64,000 nt of DNA from Atriophallophorus winterbourni (GCA_013407085.1 JACCGJ010013535.1:1-64000), one strand, 5' to 3'. Positions 1-10,672 are shown, counted from the first letter of the stretch. A program made the numbers and translations. Notes: generated by a model not told the origin, from the sequence alone.

Positions 1-184
1 GTGCATCCATTAAAAAACTTATCTCACTCACAACATCCACTATTTAATCAAAAGGAAACGCTCCAATAATGCATTTATGAAATTTCATAATCCATGAATT
101 GCATATTGTTAAAAATCACATAGCATTACACTGCCAATCTTGTTTACGGGTTTAAACATTTGGATATAAGCAATAGACCAATAT

Positions 185-545
185 ACTTGCGTAGACGCTG
201 AACTGTTCGATCGTATTGATCACTGTTTACTGCTTCGTGAGCTCCAGGATGACGGTTTCACTAGAATAATGCTGGCATGATTCATAAGTTATCGGTCTCA
301 ACGCAGAGAGAAAGTCATGATTGATGGCAAAATTTCCCAAAATTTTGAAGCCATGAACAGATACACATAAGTTTCGGTACCCTGCTCAAAACTGCTACTT
401 TTATTCAAAAATGATCAATCGTTATTTGTACGGTTTAAACTTGTTCTTGCTGATGTTGGTGTAAGACTTTGAATGAATGCCAAATCTGTTGAGAACTGCC
501 TAGTTATACAAGCAGATACATACAAGCTGCAACGATGATCATTTC
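185..545 (+). pseudogene. Degenerate non-LTR RT fragment
   Basis: Reading through stops and frameshifts, the plus strand gives FDRIDHCLLLRELQDDG near 205-255, then an REKVMIDGKISQNFEAM-like stretch. This resembles the region of CR1/Jockey-type reverse transcriptases from the first catalytic Asp to the VPQGS turn. The next part (about 395-480) resembles a decayed palm segment. The fragment is short, full of stops, lacks an endonuclease, and is cut off by a hammerhead repeat at about 545. The same relic occurs at 40342 and 61400, so it decayed before the units duplicated. Exact clade is uncertain. Confidence 0.55.
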
Positions 546-820
546 AAAACCGTCTATATTTTATTCACTGTTTCAATGCTCACTGACCTGATCCAACTAT
601 CTCCACCTGATGACGGGAAACAGCCAGAAAACGGTAGTGGTGTGTAAGAGATCGGGATGTGAGCACCACAATACATTGGTCTTTTATATGCGCCTCGAGC
701 GCTTGGCCAGGAATCACTTTGCGATTCGGTATTTAAACATCGTCGTTCTTTGTAAGAACCCTATATAACAGTGGCACACAAGTTTAACGTTGTTTACCGT
801 TTTTCCAGTGTTTCAAATTT
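545..820 (+). repeat. Hammerhead repeat, subfamily A, unit 1 copy
   Basis: One monomer-like copy of the dispersed repeat. It shares the order hammerhead core, 'gtgagca-caca' box, 'aatcactttg-gattc' hairpin, 'aacagtggca-acaagt' and 'ccactgtttcaa' with copies at 15175, 21540, 25030-26400, 40705, 48380 and 61766. It sits between two RT fragments. No target-site duplication was evident. Confidence 0.7.
603..640 (+). ncRNA. Hammerhead ribozyme-like core (A, mutated)
   Basis: CCAC precedes CTGATGA and pairs with GTGG downstream (stem I). The second core strand reads GAAAACGG instead of GAAACCGG, so the palindromic stem III is damaged, and stem II is altered (CGGG against AGCC). It is probably inactive; the copy at 61818 carries the same changes. 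Confidence 0.5.
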
Positions 821-823
821 GCT

Positions 824-1885
824 GACAAGCTTAGACGATTCATGTGTGCCAAATGCACATTTCTAAAGCATTCTATATTGTTGATCATAATTTACTCTCG
901 AACTAGCAAAAGAAGCACGGTAATTTTGGAAGGCTATGCGAATTGATAAGTGATTACCTCAGCAACCGAAAAAAATGGATGTTACTAGCGGTGTTTCACA
1001 AGGTTGAGTGCTTGGACCAATATTGTTCCCAGTCTATATGAACGATATACCAATAGCAAATGACAGTAGGATGGTTTTGTTCGCTGATGATATAAAATTA
1101 TGGAGGCAACTCAGCAATGCTGATGATTGTATTTAGCTGCAAAACGATTTGAATGATTTGTACAAATGGTCATCCGAAAATAAGCTCCAATTAAATATGC
1201 AAAATTCGAAGATCTTAAGATCGGTCGTGAGCTTGGCTTTCCCTATCAATAAAAGCTCGGCAACAAAAACCTGGTGTACACCGAAGCTTCAAATGACCTG
1301 GGTGTCTGGATTTGCGGTAGTTTGAAAAATGGTCTACAATGCGAAACCGTTTGCAAAAGCGCGTCTTGGCTGCTAGGACTGTTACGGCGCAAGTTTTGAC
1401 GTTATTTCCTGTGGTGTTTTCCTCTTATGATGAATACGTATATATACCCGATTCTAGACTATGCCGCACTAGCATGGACACCATGGCTCCGTAGAGACAT
1501 CTTTCTTCTGGATCGCATATATAACAGAGCTTCTGAGCTTGTCATTGGTCTCGAAAATATGCCATTCGCCGGGCGACTCAGACGACTGGAAATGAGTACG
1601 CTTGCACAAAGAAGAATGCGAAGTGATCTTATCCTCGCATACTGTTTCCCACCACCTGGACTTATTTTCCACCTTCGAACTTCCAGCAGCAGTCATGGCC
1701 ATGGTTGCAAGTTGGAAATACCACAATGCATACGGAACTGCCGCGGTTATTTTTATTCGGTGCGCGTGTTTGCTTTGTCTGAAATTCCCTACCTGCCGAT
1801 TTAGTAAGCTCAAAGAGTTTATCTATATTCTATATTCGTCTTTTTGGTTACTGTAAATCTTGAATCTTGAACCTTGAATCAAGAG
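824..1885 (+). mobile_element. CR1-type LINE fragment, decayed
   Basis: 5'-truncated non-LTR retrotransposon of the CR1 group. Readable blocks are DVTSGVSQG (near 975), PVYMNDIP, FADDIKLWRQ with the catalytic DD (near 1080), and the C-terminal block LDYAALAWTPWLRRDI (1450-1500) followed by RRMRSDLILAYCF. Stops and frameshifts separate them; the longest open stretch is 1427-1804. The 3' end has the family tail of imperfect 'TTGAATC' repeats at about 1857-1882. The family also inserted on the minus strand at 3643-6253. A near-identical relic is at 62030. Confidence 0.75.
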
Positions 1886-2935
1886 ATCCTTTCAACAGAT
1901 AACACAGTAACATAAAACGAGAGAGAATGACTATGTCATGATTTTCTTTAAGCTGATGGTATTACTCGTGTTGTAATTAATCTGCAGGACTGATTAAACG
2001 CGCACTATATTTGTTGCTTCGTGTAGGTCATTGATGTTGTTGGCAGTGCCAATTTCGGAATAAATTACTTGATTTGGCTTCGGGTTTCACCGTAAGTTCG
2101 TATGTATCTGGAGCTATAAGGTGACCATTTTCGTGAGTCATTAGTGTATGCTTTGTGAGCTATTCACAGATTTTAATGGAATGTCTCTAATAAAATTAAG
2201 AGCCATTAAAAAGAAAGGGGTTGAAAATTGAATCTAATTGATGATACAATTTTCACCAAACAATATACTGCACATGTAAATTGATTAATGGAAAAATTCA
2301 ATAAATAAAATTTTATGGAAAATAAATTGCATTAATTAGGCATATGAATTTCAGAAAAAGAGGGCTTCTATCTCATATAAGACGTCATCTGTGATGCGAT
2401 AGATATGCAAAACGAAACTGAATTTACAATAATAAATAGTACTCATTTTGGATTTATTGAAGCAATTTTATGTCTCGCTTTTTCAATGCACTTAGAGATA
2501 TCCGACAAAATGTTAATGATCTGCACATTTAATTTGCCATTTCTGACAATCGCTATTTTTGAAAACCTATCGCTGTAATTTTATTTATTTAGAAGAAATT
2601 CATCTTAGTGTAAACAATCTCTATACACAAATTAATCTTCGGCACCCCGATTAAATTGTAAAATGATTTGTGTACGAGCACAATATTATCTCTAAACTAG
2701 AGATTATGTCGCTAGTAAATGGCAGTCAAGTGATGCGCTCATCTAAACTATCACGTATTCAATACTACTCAATGTTAAATGTATCATTTCTAAAATCGAC
2801 CCTTAAAATTAAACATGAGATTTGAAATAGTTGAAGGAATTTTTCACTTGATCACCATGTGCTTTTCATGATTTGAAGCGAGGCTACTAAAAAGTAAACT
2901 GCTCTTATTCACACACGCTCACACACTGGATGATG
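1886..2935. other. No gene recognised; unit sequence upstream of DLC-a
   Basis: AT-rich sequence shared with 63066-64000 and, in parts, 41930-42860 and 48265-49000. Short open stretches such as the one near 2410-2580 are not conserved in frame to their ends between copies, so I do not call them genes. The last 100 bases have CA-rich runs just upstream of the DLC promoter. Confidence 0.6.
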
Positions 2936-2947
2936 CGTACACACAAA

Positions 2948-2955
2948 TATATAAA
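2948..2955 (+). promoter_or_regulatory. TATA box of DLC-a, unit 1
   Basis: TATATAAA starts 63 nt before the ATG at 3011. The same motif lies exactly 63 nt before the ATG of the paralogues at 49113 and 24146, which supports a real core promoter. Confidence 0.75.
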
Positions 2956-3010
2956 TTGTGTGAAATACGCAGAGCAAAACTAGTCAAAATTCGATACGAC
3001 TCAAACAATC

Positions 3011-3362
3011 ATGGGTGAACTGAAAGCGGTAATCAATAATTCCGACATGCCGGACGAAATCCAAATAGATGCTGTGCACACCGCTGCAGATGCATTGGAA
3101 AAATTCCAACTGGAAAAAGATATTGCGGCTCATGTGAAGAAGGAATTTGATCGAAAGTATCAGCCGACGTGGCACTGTATTGTTGGAAAGAATTTCGGCA
3201 GGTAGGTATCCCAAAATATTGCATTAAGTTTTGGATAATTTTGACAAGGAAATTTCACTTCACTTCGGTTTTTTTTATTTCAGCTACTTCACGCATGAAA
3301 CACAAAATTATGTTTATTTCCATTTTCAAGATCGGGCATTCTTGCTGTTCAAGTCAGATTAA
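3011..3362 (+). CDS. Dynein light chain LC8-type, DLC-a (unit 1)
   Basis: Two exons, 3011-3201 and 3284-3362, joined across an 82-bp GT-AG intron (donor 'gtaggt', acceptor 'tttcag', phase 2, splitting an AG|C Ser codon). The product is 89 residues, the usual LC8 length. Exon 1 gives the helical N-terminal half with [13 protein letters not shown] and the [20 protein letters not shown] block. Exon 2 restores the LC8 FGSY-THET strand, then [19 protein letters not shown]8 proteins act as dimeric hubs in dynein and other complexes; trematodes have expanded families, several linked with the tegument. The start is fixed by the TATA box 63 nt upstream and by alignment of all six paralogues. It differs from its unit 3 partner at many residues, although flanking DNA is much more alike. 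Confidence 0.95.
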
Positions 3363-3408
3363 TCGAAAGACGTTGGTCATACACTTCCTCTTTCCATGTC
3401 GTTTAAAA

Positions 3409-3414
3409 AATAAA
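3409..3414 (+). terminator. Polyadenylation signal of DLC-a
   Basis: AATAAA, 47 nt after the stop codon of the DLC-a gene. The motif is conserved at 49507 after the unit 3 paralogue. Confidence 0.6.
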
Positions 3415-3642
3415 TTTTATTTGAATAGATTTTCTCAATCTTTCTAGCAAATATCTTCACTGCCGGAATGCGATCGATAATTTATCTATTTTCATTGAGT
3501 TAGTTTTGATGCAATAAATAATAGTTGGGCAAATGGGGATAAAAGTATAAGTTTTAAACTGGTTCTAATGATAGGATATTTAACGATGCAAACGTTGATT
3601 TTGATAAACAAAATTAGCGACTTTCAGCGGAGCAATTGTGCG

Positions 3643-6253
3643 ATTCAAGATTCGAGATTTTGGGTTGAAAAAGCAATTAACTTTACAATAACCACAAGGT
3701 GGAAATATAGGTACAAATGTATATATATATATATATAAGTATAAATAAAATCAAAATCAATGGGATGATGATAGCTTATTAATAGTTTGGCGCAAAATTC
3801 GGATTAGCTCTCATATAATCGTCAAGTTTTGATTTGAATATAGATAAGCTGTTTGAGCTTACCAAATCGGAAGGTAGGGAATTCCAAGCAAAGCACACAC
3901 GTACCGAATAAAAATACCTGCGGCAGTTCCATTTGGAATGTGGTATTTCCAATTTGCAACCATGGCCACGGACGTTGCTGGTGTTCGAAGGTGGAATAAT
4001 ATATCCAGGGAGTGGGAAACAGTAGTGAGTATTTTTTATGCGATGATGAGATCACCCCGCATTCTCCTTTGTGCAAGTGTCCTCATTTCCAGTCGTCTGA
4101 GTCGCCGGGCGAATGGCATAATTTCGAGACCAATGACAAGATTAGAAGCTCTCCGGTATATGCAATCCAGGAGGAAGATGTCTTTTTGGAGCCATGGTGT
4201 CCAGGCTTGTGTGGCATAGTCTAGAACCGGGTGTATATATGTATTCATCATGAGAGGAAAACATCCCGGGGAAAAACGTCCAAATGTCCGCCGTAACATG
4301 CCGAGCTGCCGAGACGCGGTTTGTAAACGGTTTCGCATTGTAGACCATTTTTTAAACTGCCGCAAATCCAGACACCGTGGTCCTCTTTTTCTTCGGTGTA
4401 CTCCAGGTTTATGTCACCGAGCTTGTATGGATAGAAAAAGCCACGGTCACGACCAATCTGAATTTTCTTCGACTTTTGTATATTCAATGACAGTTTATTC
4501 TCAGATGACCAGTTGTACAAAGCACTCAAATCGTTTTGCAGCAAGATACAATCGTCAGCATTTCTGATTTGCCTCCATACTTTTATATCGTCAGCAAACA
4601 AAACCATCTTAATATCATTTAGTAGTGGTAAATCGTTCATATAGACTAGAAACAGTATTGGTTCGAACACTGAGCCTTGTGAAACTCCGCTAGTGACATC
4701 GATGTTCTTCAATAATAGGCCGTCCGCACGAACTCGGGTGTTTCTGTTGCTGAGGTAATCTCTTAACAATTCGTATAATCTTCCAACACCACCGTGTTTC
4801 TTCAGCTTGTACAAGTGTAAATTGTGATCAACTCTGTCGAGCGCTTTAGAAATGTCCAGGTAGCACGCAGGAATACAGACCCCCGCATCTAAAATCCTCG
4901 TCCAATCGTCTAAGCTTGTCAGCAAATTTGTTAGACAAGAGTGATTTCTACGAAATCCATGCCGAAAGTTGATTCGTTTCCAGATGTCGCAGGAATTCTG
5001 CGTTTATTATTCGCTCAAAAACTTTTGATACCGAAGACAGCAAGGTCACCGGCTTGTAATTTTTAACATCAGAATGGCAACCACCTTTGTGAATGGGTAT
5101 TATTTGTCCCAGTTTCCAGTCTTCTGGCATTACGCCAGGTTGGATCGAATTATTAATCATGCAAGATAGAGTTTCAGTTAGCTGCTCATGACAGGTTTTG
5201 AGCAGCTTTGGAGTTATATCGTCTGGTCCTAGAGATTTCTTTACGCTTAATTTTCGTAAGCGCTGCGCTACCTCCATCGGAGTAATTAATACTTCACTCA
5301 AGGTCGGTCGGTGAAGTCGAACGATTGGTTTCTGATCAGGCTCCGTGGATTTCGGCGCAAAAACGCCAGCATAGAAGTCTGCTAACAGGTCAGCGGTCTG
5401 ATTCATGGATTCTGTGAAGCCGGACGATGTTTTTGGGGAGAAGACTCCTGGTTTAATATTCATTTGTCGTTTACAAGTCTATACAAGAGCTTCGGATTCT
5501 GGTGCATCTGAGAAATCAATTGCGATTGGAACGCTTGTTTATCATCTCGAATTAAGCTGATAACTTTGTTTCGCAGTCGTGTAAATTTTGCCCAAGAATC
5601 AGCTGTGTTGGTAGCCTTGTGAAACTCCCTTGCTACTGCCCTTTGTTTCATCCACTTTTTAGTCCTGCGTCGTAAAGAAAATTTATTACGTTGAAACGTT
5701 TTCTTCAAAACAAACATTGAATGTTCTCCTAATATAGATTTTAGGTGCTGAAAGAAAGATCGCCAATAAATATTCAAATCGGAGTAATCCAGTTGTGCGA
5801 AACCAGTGCTTTGTAACTCGGCACACAGAGCACGGTAGTTCACCCTTCTGACGCATTTTGTCCCCTCACTGTTGCGCCTAGCGCTACAAACGTACTCGAA
5901 TTCTAGGACAACGTGATCGCTTCGTCCGATCGGCGGTTTATAAACGACATTCTCAACAGTTGTGGGATCTGATGTAAGTATAAGGTTCAAGGTAGACGGC
6001 TGGTCTGATCATCTCATACGAGTAAATCCAAAAACGTGGTTTTAAAGGGGTGCGTAATCCAAAACGAATCTAAGTTCATTTTCAAGTGTCTCTGGTGGAT
6101 GACCATTCCGTCTATAGAGCTGGGTACAGTTAAAATCCCCATTATTAATATTTTAGTATGGTACCGCGTTCTTACATAGCGCAATGCATTGATCAGTTTA
6201 TTGTTCAGGTCGAAAGTTGCTGTTAGGAAGAAATTTGTATGCAATCGCTTCAA
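3643..6253 (-). mobile_element. CR1-type LINE, near full ORF2 but broken
   Basis: Minus-strand CR1 retrotransposon. In coding order: endonuclease C-terminal part from 6253 (a degraded GDFN site in RTRYHTKILIMG, then FWITHPFKTTFLDLLV), LILTSDP and PPIGRSDHVVLEFEY (about 5990-5900), RT N-terminal part at 5463-4948 (SLGPDDITPKLLKTC, KNYKPVTLLSSVSKVFERII), palm at 4925-4248 (YLDISKALDRVDHN, SGVSQGS, FADDIKVWRQ), and C-terminal LDYATQAWTPWLQKDI near 4230. At least four frame breaks or stops separate these, so it is not autonomous. The 3' end carries GATTCAAGATT tail repeats at about 3643-3660. It sits between DLC-a and DLC-b. The unit 3 copy (49743-52376) is nearly identical from about 4920 upwards. 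Confidence 0.85.
3720..3737. repeat. (AT)n microsatellite
   Basis: About nine AT repeats lying within the 3' region of the minus-strand CR1. The equivalent place in unit 3 (49815-49870) has a longer, interrupted AT/ATAA tract. Confidence 0.9.
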
Positions 6254-6264
6254 GCAGTTCTAGG

Positions 6265-6345
6265 GAAACCTATCACTTCAGATACAAAAGCTTCGTCAGA
6301 CCAAGATTGATAGTCAAGACCACGAGCATGAAAGGATCTAACCTA
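6265..6345 (-). mobile_element. Penelope terminal-repeat fragment
   Basis: The minus strand reads CTTGGTCTGACGAAGC, as in the ends of the Penelope element at 42945 and 48169, followed by a decayed stem II. The other side ('gatagtcaagacc') also resembles the 42945 end. It directly abuts the 5' end of the CR1. No Penelope coding sequence follows, so it is a solo terminal fragment. Confidence 0.55.
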
Positions 6346-7100
6346 TTTCACACAATTTTCTTTCCATTATTAATGCCCGGTCGGTTGCAAACATATTCCA
6401 ATTAATTTCTGTTTCGCTAAGAGAATAAATAAATTTTATGCATAAAGTCTTCTCTGTTCTCTCAAAAATCTGGGGCAGATATTTCAAAACAGATCCGGGC
6501 GGAATTCTTATTTCGTGGAAGCTTGCTGCAGTTGTGACACAAAATCGGCGAAAGCTTGATCTCAATTAGGTATGCGATGGTGTAAAATATAACGAGCAAA
6601 ACAAAAAGTGGAAAGCAAAATTTTGCATTTTAAACAGATAGGGAGGTGAATTTCATAAAAAAATAAATCTGGTTCAATAAGATTGTGATTAGTTTTTGTC
6701 ACTTCGTTAAAAATACAATGTTCCCACTGTAAATTATTCAAAACTCAAAATTCACACATTTTAATGACAGAGAAACTAATTAACTAAAATAAATATTAAC
6801 ACATTTGGCTACTAAATACATGGTTATAAACATAATATTGAATGATATCTGTTTGAAGGAAAATGTGTATTACAAGGGCTCGTCATTTCGAAGGGGATTC
6901 CATTTATAATTTGAATATAAGATCATTCCTTTTACACGATGGAAACGATTCACATTCAGTTCTCTTGGATTACAAAGGTATGTATTGCCGAGAAAGTGAC
7001 CTGCTCTGCAGGACGAAGTTTATTGTATTTTTTATCTGTATGCCGATCCAGATGAGTTCACATATCACATAGGTTCGCATGTCATTGAAAATTGCAGGGA
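6346..7100. other. No gene recognised
   Basis: AT-rich spacer, nearly identical to 52470-53225. A minus-strand open stretch at 6338-6565 ends with NMFATDRALIMERKLCEIG, and a similar peptide (NMFGTDRVFIMQRHL) is readable at about 42875-42930, next to a Penelope end. The origin of this shared peptide is unknown. Confidence 0.5.
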
Positions 7101-7104
7101 AAAT

Positions 7105-7830
7105 AAGTTTTGTGTGTCTGGATATCCTCTAGTATAAAAACATCAATTCAAACTAACAGTGCCCTTAAAAATGCAACACGTGTTCTAAATCTACTCAAAC
7201 GGGTATTTGGAAAACTTTCGCCCAAGATATTCCCAAAGATCATAAATACATTCTTGAGACCAGTCATCAAATACGGTGTGCAGTCATGGTCTCCGTGGCT
7301 CAAGAGGGATGTGGAATTTACGCAGCGAATCAACCACCGCTCAACAAAACTAATTATCAGCATCCGGAAACCCATATAAAGAAATGATAGCTCAACTGAA
7401 TCTGTTCGACTTTCCCTATCAACGAATCAGAGGAGAACTTATCTAACTTTACAAAACATTCGTTACCCCGAACCATCCCTCACAGGATTAATTTACACGA
7501 AAGGAAACGAGAAATTATCGGACCCATGAATATGTGCTGGTGGTACCCCATTCCCGCCTGAATCGTAGAAGTTATTTTTACTCTGTCAGTGTCTGTTTTA
7601 CTTGGAACAGTTTATTTTCAACCGATGCTCACACCACTAACTTGCATGACTTTAAAACGAAATTAGACGAATTTTTATTGCATTATTCGTTTCCAGAACA
7701 TTTATATAATGTGTTATCTATTTCCTTATATTTTTTATACACTTAAATTTTAATTTTTGCTATCCTATGGTTGTTGGTAAGCATGTTGCTTTTTAGACCA
7801 CTAAAACCTTGAATTAACTTGAATTAGCTT
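7105..7830 (+). mobile_element. CR1-type LINE 3' fragment
   Basis: Plus-strand C-terminal part of a CR1 ORF2: CVWISSSIKTS, then TRVLNLLKRVFGKLSP, IINTFLRPVIKYGVQSWSPWLKRD and RRSYFYSVSVCFTWNSL. Its 3' end ('gctttttagacca' followed by 'ttgaatt' repeats) matches the CR1 at 33753-36246 and differs from the CR1 at 3643, so two CR1 families are present. It is 5'-truncated, with breaks near 7380 and 7445. Confidence 0.75.
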
Positions 7831-7900
7831 GGACCAGCACGAAACCAGTCGTGGAGTGTGTGTGCTTGAAATTCATGCAAATACAGAATTTACATTTATT
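7831..7900 (+). repeat. Half hammerhead repeat, subfamily B
   Basis: Only the 3' half of the core is left: AGCACGAAACCAGTCGTGG, followed by the family's 'gtgtgtgtg' and 'atgcaaat'. The CTGATGA half is missing because the CR1 3' end abuts it. The same relic is at about 53955. Confidence 0.5.
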
Positions 7901-8470
7901 TATCCACTGAGTATCAAATCGTTTAATATTAAACCATTAGGCTAATTTCTATTCAAGTAATTTTATCATTAGTTTTGTATGTCTGAACGTTGCAGCCAGT
8001 ATGTTGAATTCTGTGTAAAGTATGTACTAGACGTTACAACATGGAAGCTACTTGGCCTTTAATGTTCTGACGCAATCACATCCGGCAACCATCACTCGCA
8101 ATAACACTTGTACAGCTTTATTCTCATTAAATTATTGATAGGCAAAAACGCAAGAAAAATAATATCCACTAAGTGTAAGTTCGAGGATTCACATGTATAT
8201 TTGACTTCAGTAGATTATGTGCTTAAAGAGTTTATTTCGGCTTGTCGCTTAAAAGCAATCGATAAACTCTGAGTCGATGGATACTAATTGTGTAAAATCA
8301 TTTCCTCTAAATTTTAAACGGTTACGTATTTAAAGGTTTAACAAATTGAATAACGAGGCTTTAGCGAATTTGTTTCAATTCTCAGAATTATTCACATGAT
8401 TACAACGTGCTTGTAGTCAATTTCTGATATATTCCAAATGAAAGCACGTGGTAAAATATGTGTCACAAAA
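7901..8470. other. Upstream region of DLC-b, no other gene seen
   Basis: AT-rich, almost identical to 54025-54595. No coding or repeat signature was recognised. It probably holds regulatory DNA for the DLC-b gene. Confidence 0.5.
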
Positions 8471-8477
8471 ATGCACA

Positions 8478-8485
8478 TATTTAAA
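8478..8485 (+). promoter_or_regulatory. TATA-like box of DLC-b
   Basis: TATTTAAA 70 nt before the ATG at 8548, close to the 63-nt spacing of the DLC-a genes. It is conserved at 54602. Confidence 0.55.
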
Positions 8486-8547
8486 CTATCAAGTCAAATA
8501 TTTACTCGCTATTCTGCTTTTCCATTAAAAGTTAAAGATTTCAAGCA

Positions 8548-8917
8548 ATGGATGTGAAGAATTCAGTGGTACAGAATGCGAATATGAGCAAGGATATGAT
8601 GGAAAAAGCGATAAATGCGGCCGAGTATGCAACAAAGCAATTTGACGAGCCCAATGATATGGCCTCACATTTGAAGAAGGAATTCGACAAAAGATACGGA
8701 CGCGCGTGGCATTGTATCGTCGGCGAGAATTTCGGAAGGTTCGTATTATGTGTTTCGACAATAATTTGCGGTTTTGTAATGCCAGATCATATTGAACATT
8801 TTCCCATCATTTTTCAGCAATGTTCTACACGAGGAGCGAGGCTTCATTAACTTTTTATTCGGGCGTCGCATGTTTTTCTTATTCAAATGTGGTAGTGATC
8901 AAGCTGTCCCGAGTTGA
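8548..8917 (+). CDS. Dynein light chain LC8-type, DLC-b (unit 1)
   Basis: Exons 8548-8738 and 8818-8917 flank a 79-bp GT-AG phase-2 intron. The product is 96 residues. Exon 1 has KNSVVQNANMSKDMMEKAIN, then HLKKEFDKRYGRAWHCIVGE and NFG. Exon 2 starts with Ser-Asn-Val and gives LHEERGFINFLFGRRMFFLF. The protein ends with a CGSDQAVPS tail about seven residues longer than classical LC8. The THET strand is replaced by VLHEE, so partner binding may differ. The unit 3 copy is nearly identical; the only exon 1 protein change seen is Asn to Asp near residue 11. Confidence 0.93.
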
Positions 8918-9099
8918 TTCGGATACACTCCACTCTGGTCGTTGAATTGACCTTTCCATTTTAATATGTTTGGTTAATGACAAAGTTTTCTTTACGCCAA
9001 GAGTTATAATATATCATGACCTAAAAGGGGTTTATACGATCACGTTTTTGAAGCATGAGTATATTATATTCTGAAGTTTGCAACGAATCGGTTATAGCA

Positions 9100-9685
9100 A
9101 GTTTTGGTAATGTTTCGCTTCTAAAAACAGAAGCTTCGTCAGACCAAGGGTGTCGATACATGGCGCACTTCAAAGAGGTAGCTCTGGGAAACGAAGCTTT
9201 CAACCAAAGTTATGTTGGCACTATGTCGACGATACATTCGTCGTCATAAAGCGCAACAGACTAGAAGCATTTCATAGTATCTAAATAATTTGAATCCAAA
9301 AATCCAGGTCACAAAAAAACGAGTTTACGGAAGGGACACTCTCTTTCTCGGACTGTCTCGTGCAAAAAGACAACGGCAAAATAAAATCGGCGCAATATCA
9401 TAAGTCAATCGTTAAGGATGGCATTCAAAGATTCACATCTGTGCAACCTAAGAGGGTTTCTCAGTCAGTATCAAAATATCTATTCTACAAGTTTGACCGC
9501 CTCTGCAGCGATGATGTCGACAAGAGACAAGCTCATCAAGAAGTCTGTCGTCGACTTGCAAATCATGGTTATCTCAAGAGTTCAATTAGGAGCCAATTGT
9601 ACCGATTTCAACATCCGCAACAAAAAAGTTCGGCGTGCTACGGTATTTCTACCGTATGTCAAAAGCGCCTCCGTCGGAACCTGAA
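9100..9685 (+). mobile_element. Penelope-like element fragment (5' end fused to late RT)
   Basis: It begins with a Penelope terminal sequence whose minus strand carries a hammerhead-like core (9104-9148). It jumps to the RT active site WHYVDDTFVVIKRNRLEAF (9207-9265), then LFLGLSRA and, in shifted frames, VQKDNGKIKSAQYHK, KFDRLCSDDVDKR, LANHGYLKS and VFLPYVKSASVG (to about 9683). The order matches the Penelope at 43290-45566, which has YVDDTFVII and CIPYVKCTSEAI. Most of the RT and the whole GIY-YIG part are missing, so it is internally deleted and dead. A Gypsy fragment follows directly. Confidence 0.75.
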
Positions 9686-10672
9686 TTAGGCCTGCCGGTT
9701 GAGAGATGCGCGTTTGGTCGACTGGTCGATTTAGCCAGGGTGAACGGAACAGTGACCGTAATAGACGGCGAGGATTATCATCTCCTCAAGATCAGTCGAG
9801 CCTCCGTGGTGCGACAATAGCAAGAAGTGAATCAATTGACACTAGCAATATTCGTTATTGAAGGCGTCTCCGAGACGATTGTCGGTGTTGATATTTTAAA
9901 CCGATTAAAAGCTATTATCAGTATCAACGAAGGATCGTTGCAATTCGATGCTGAGCAGCTACAGGTTAAAACTTCATACCAGGCAGGCATGGCAAGCGTG
10001 GGAACAGTTGAAAAGCTGCATGTGCCAGATTGCAATATTAGAAGCGTGTGACAAAGTTTGGAGAAATTCTCGGATACGTTCTTGACTTCAGATGATGATG
10101 GGTATTGAGAGTGGATAAAACAGCAGGGATGAACATACTTTCGAACTATATACCGACGTATTCCGCTGAAATTGGTCGGAGATGTAGAAAAGGAAGTGGA
10201 CCAAATAAAAAAGAAAGGTATCATAAATGAATTCCAAGAGCCCGGATTGTTCACCCGTGTTGATGGTTAAGAAAGCCGACGAGAGCTACCGTTTCTGTAT
10301 CGAATTCCGAGAATTGAATCAAATAAAAGTCAGAGACGCACTTCTCACATCACACAAGAACAAAATATTCACGCAATTTTGCAAGGCGCAAATGCTTTCA
10401 TTGGTCAATTTAATGTCCGGATATTGGCAGATGCCGATGGCAAATGAGGATCGCGATAAAATCGCATTTTATGTAAATCGACAGCAATACGAATTTATCC
10501 GAATGCATTTTGGTATTTGTGATGCCGCAGCAACATTTCGGAGACTATTGCTCGAAATATTGAGCTGCATCACAAATCTAGTTCTCTATGGAGACGACAT
10601 CGTCTTATTCCCGGACACAAGTGATCATCACCGGGAACACCTGGAAGTGTTTTTAAAGGATGATCTCTGATT
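9686..10672 (+). mobile_element. Ty3/Gypsy pol fragment (protease end and RT)
   Basis: Plus-strand LTR-retrotransposon pol remnant. A retropepsin-like C-terminal part (SETIVGVDILNRLKAI, near 9865-9920) is followed after stops by RT at 10227-10670: CSPVLMVKKADESYRFCIEF, NLMSGYWQM, YEFIRMHFGICDAAATF and VLYGDDIVLF, where the usual Y(L/V)DD is YGDD. No integrase, RNase H or LTR was found, and stops separate protease from RT. The same fragment is at 32640 and 55809, so it was already broken before the array duplicated. The unit 2 and 3 copies keep GLCDA where this copy has GICDA. Confidence 0.85.

Noticed and set aside
9832..10254. 140-codon minus-strand ORF opposite the Gypsy fragment (also at 55955)
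   Set aside because: It is antisense to protease and RT codons with clear family motifs on the plus strand.
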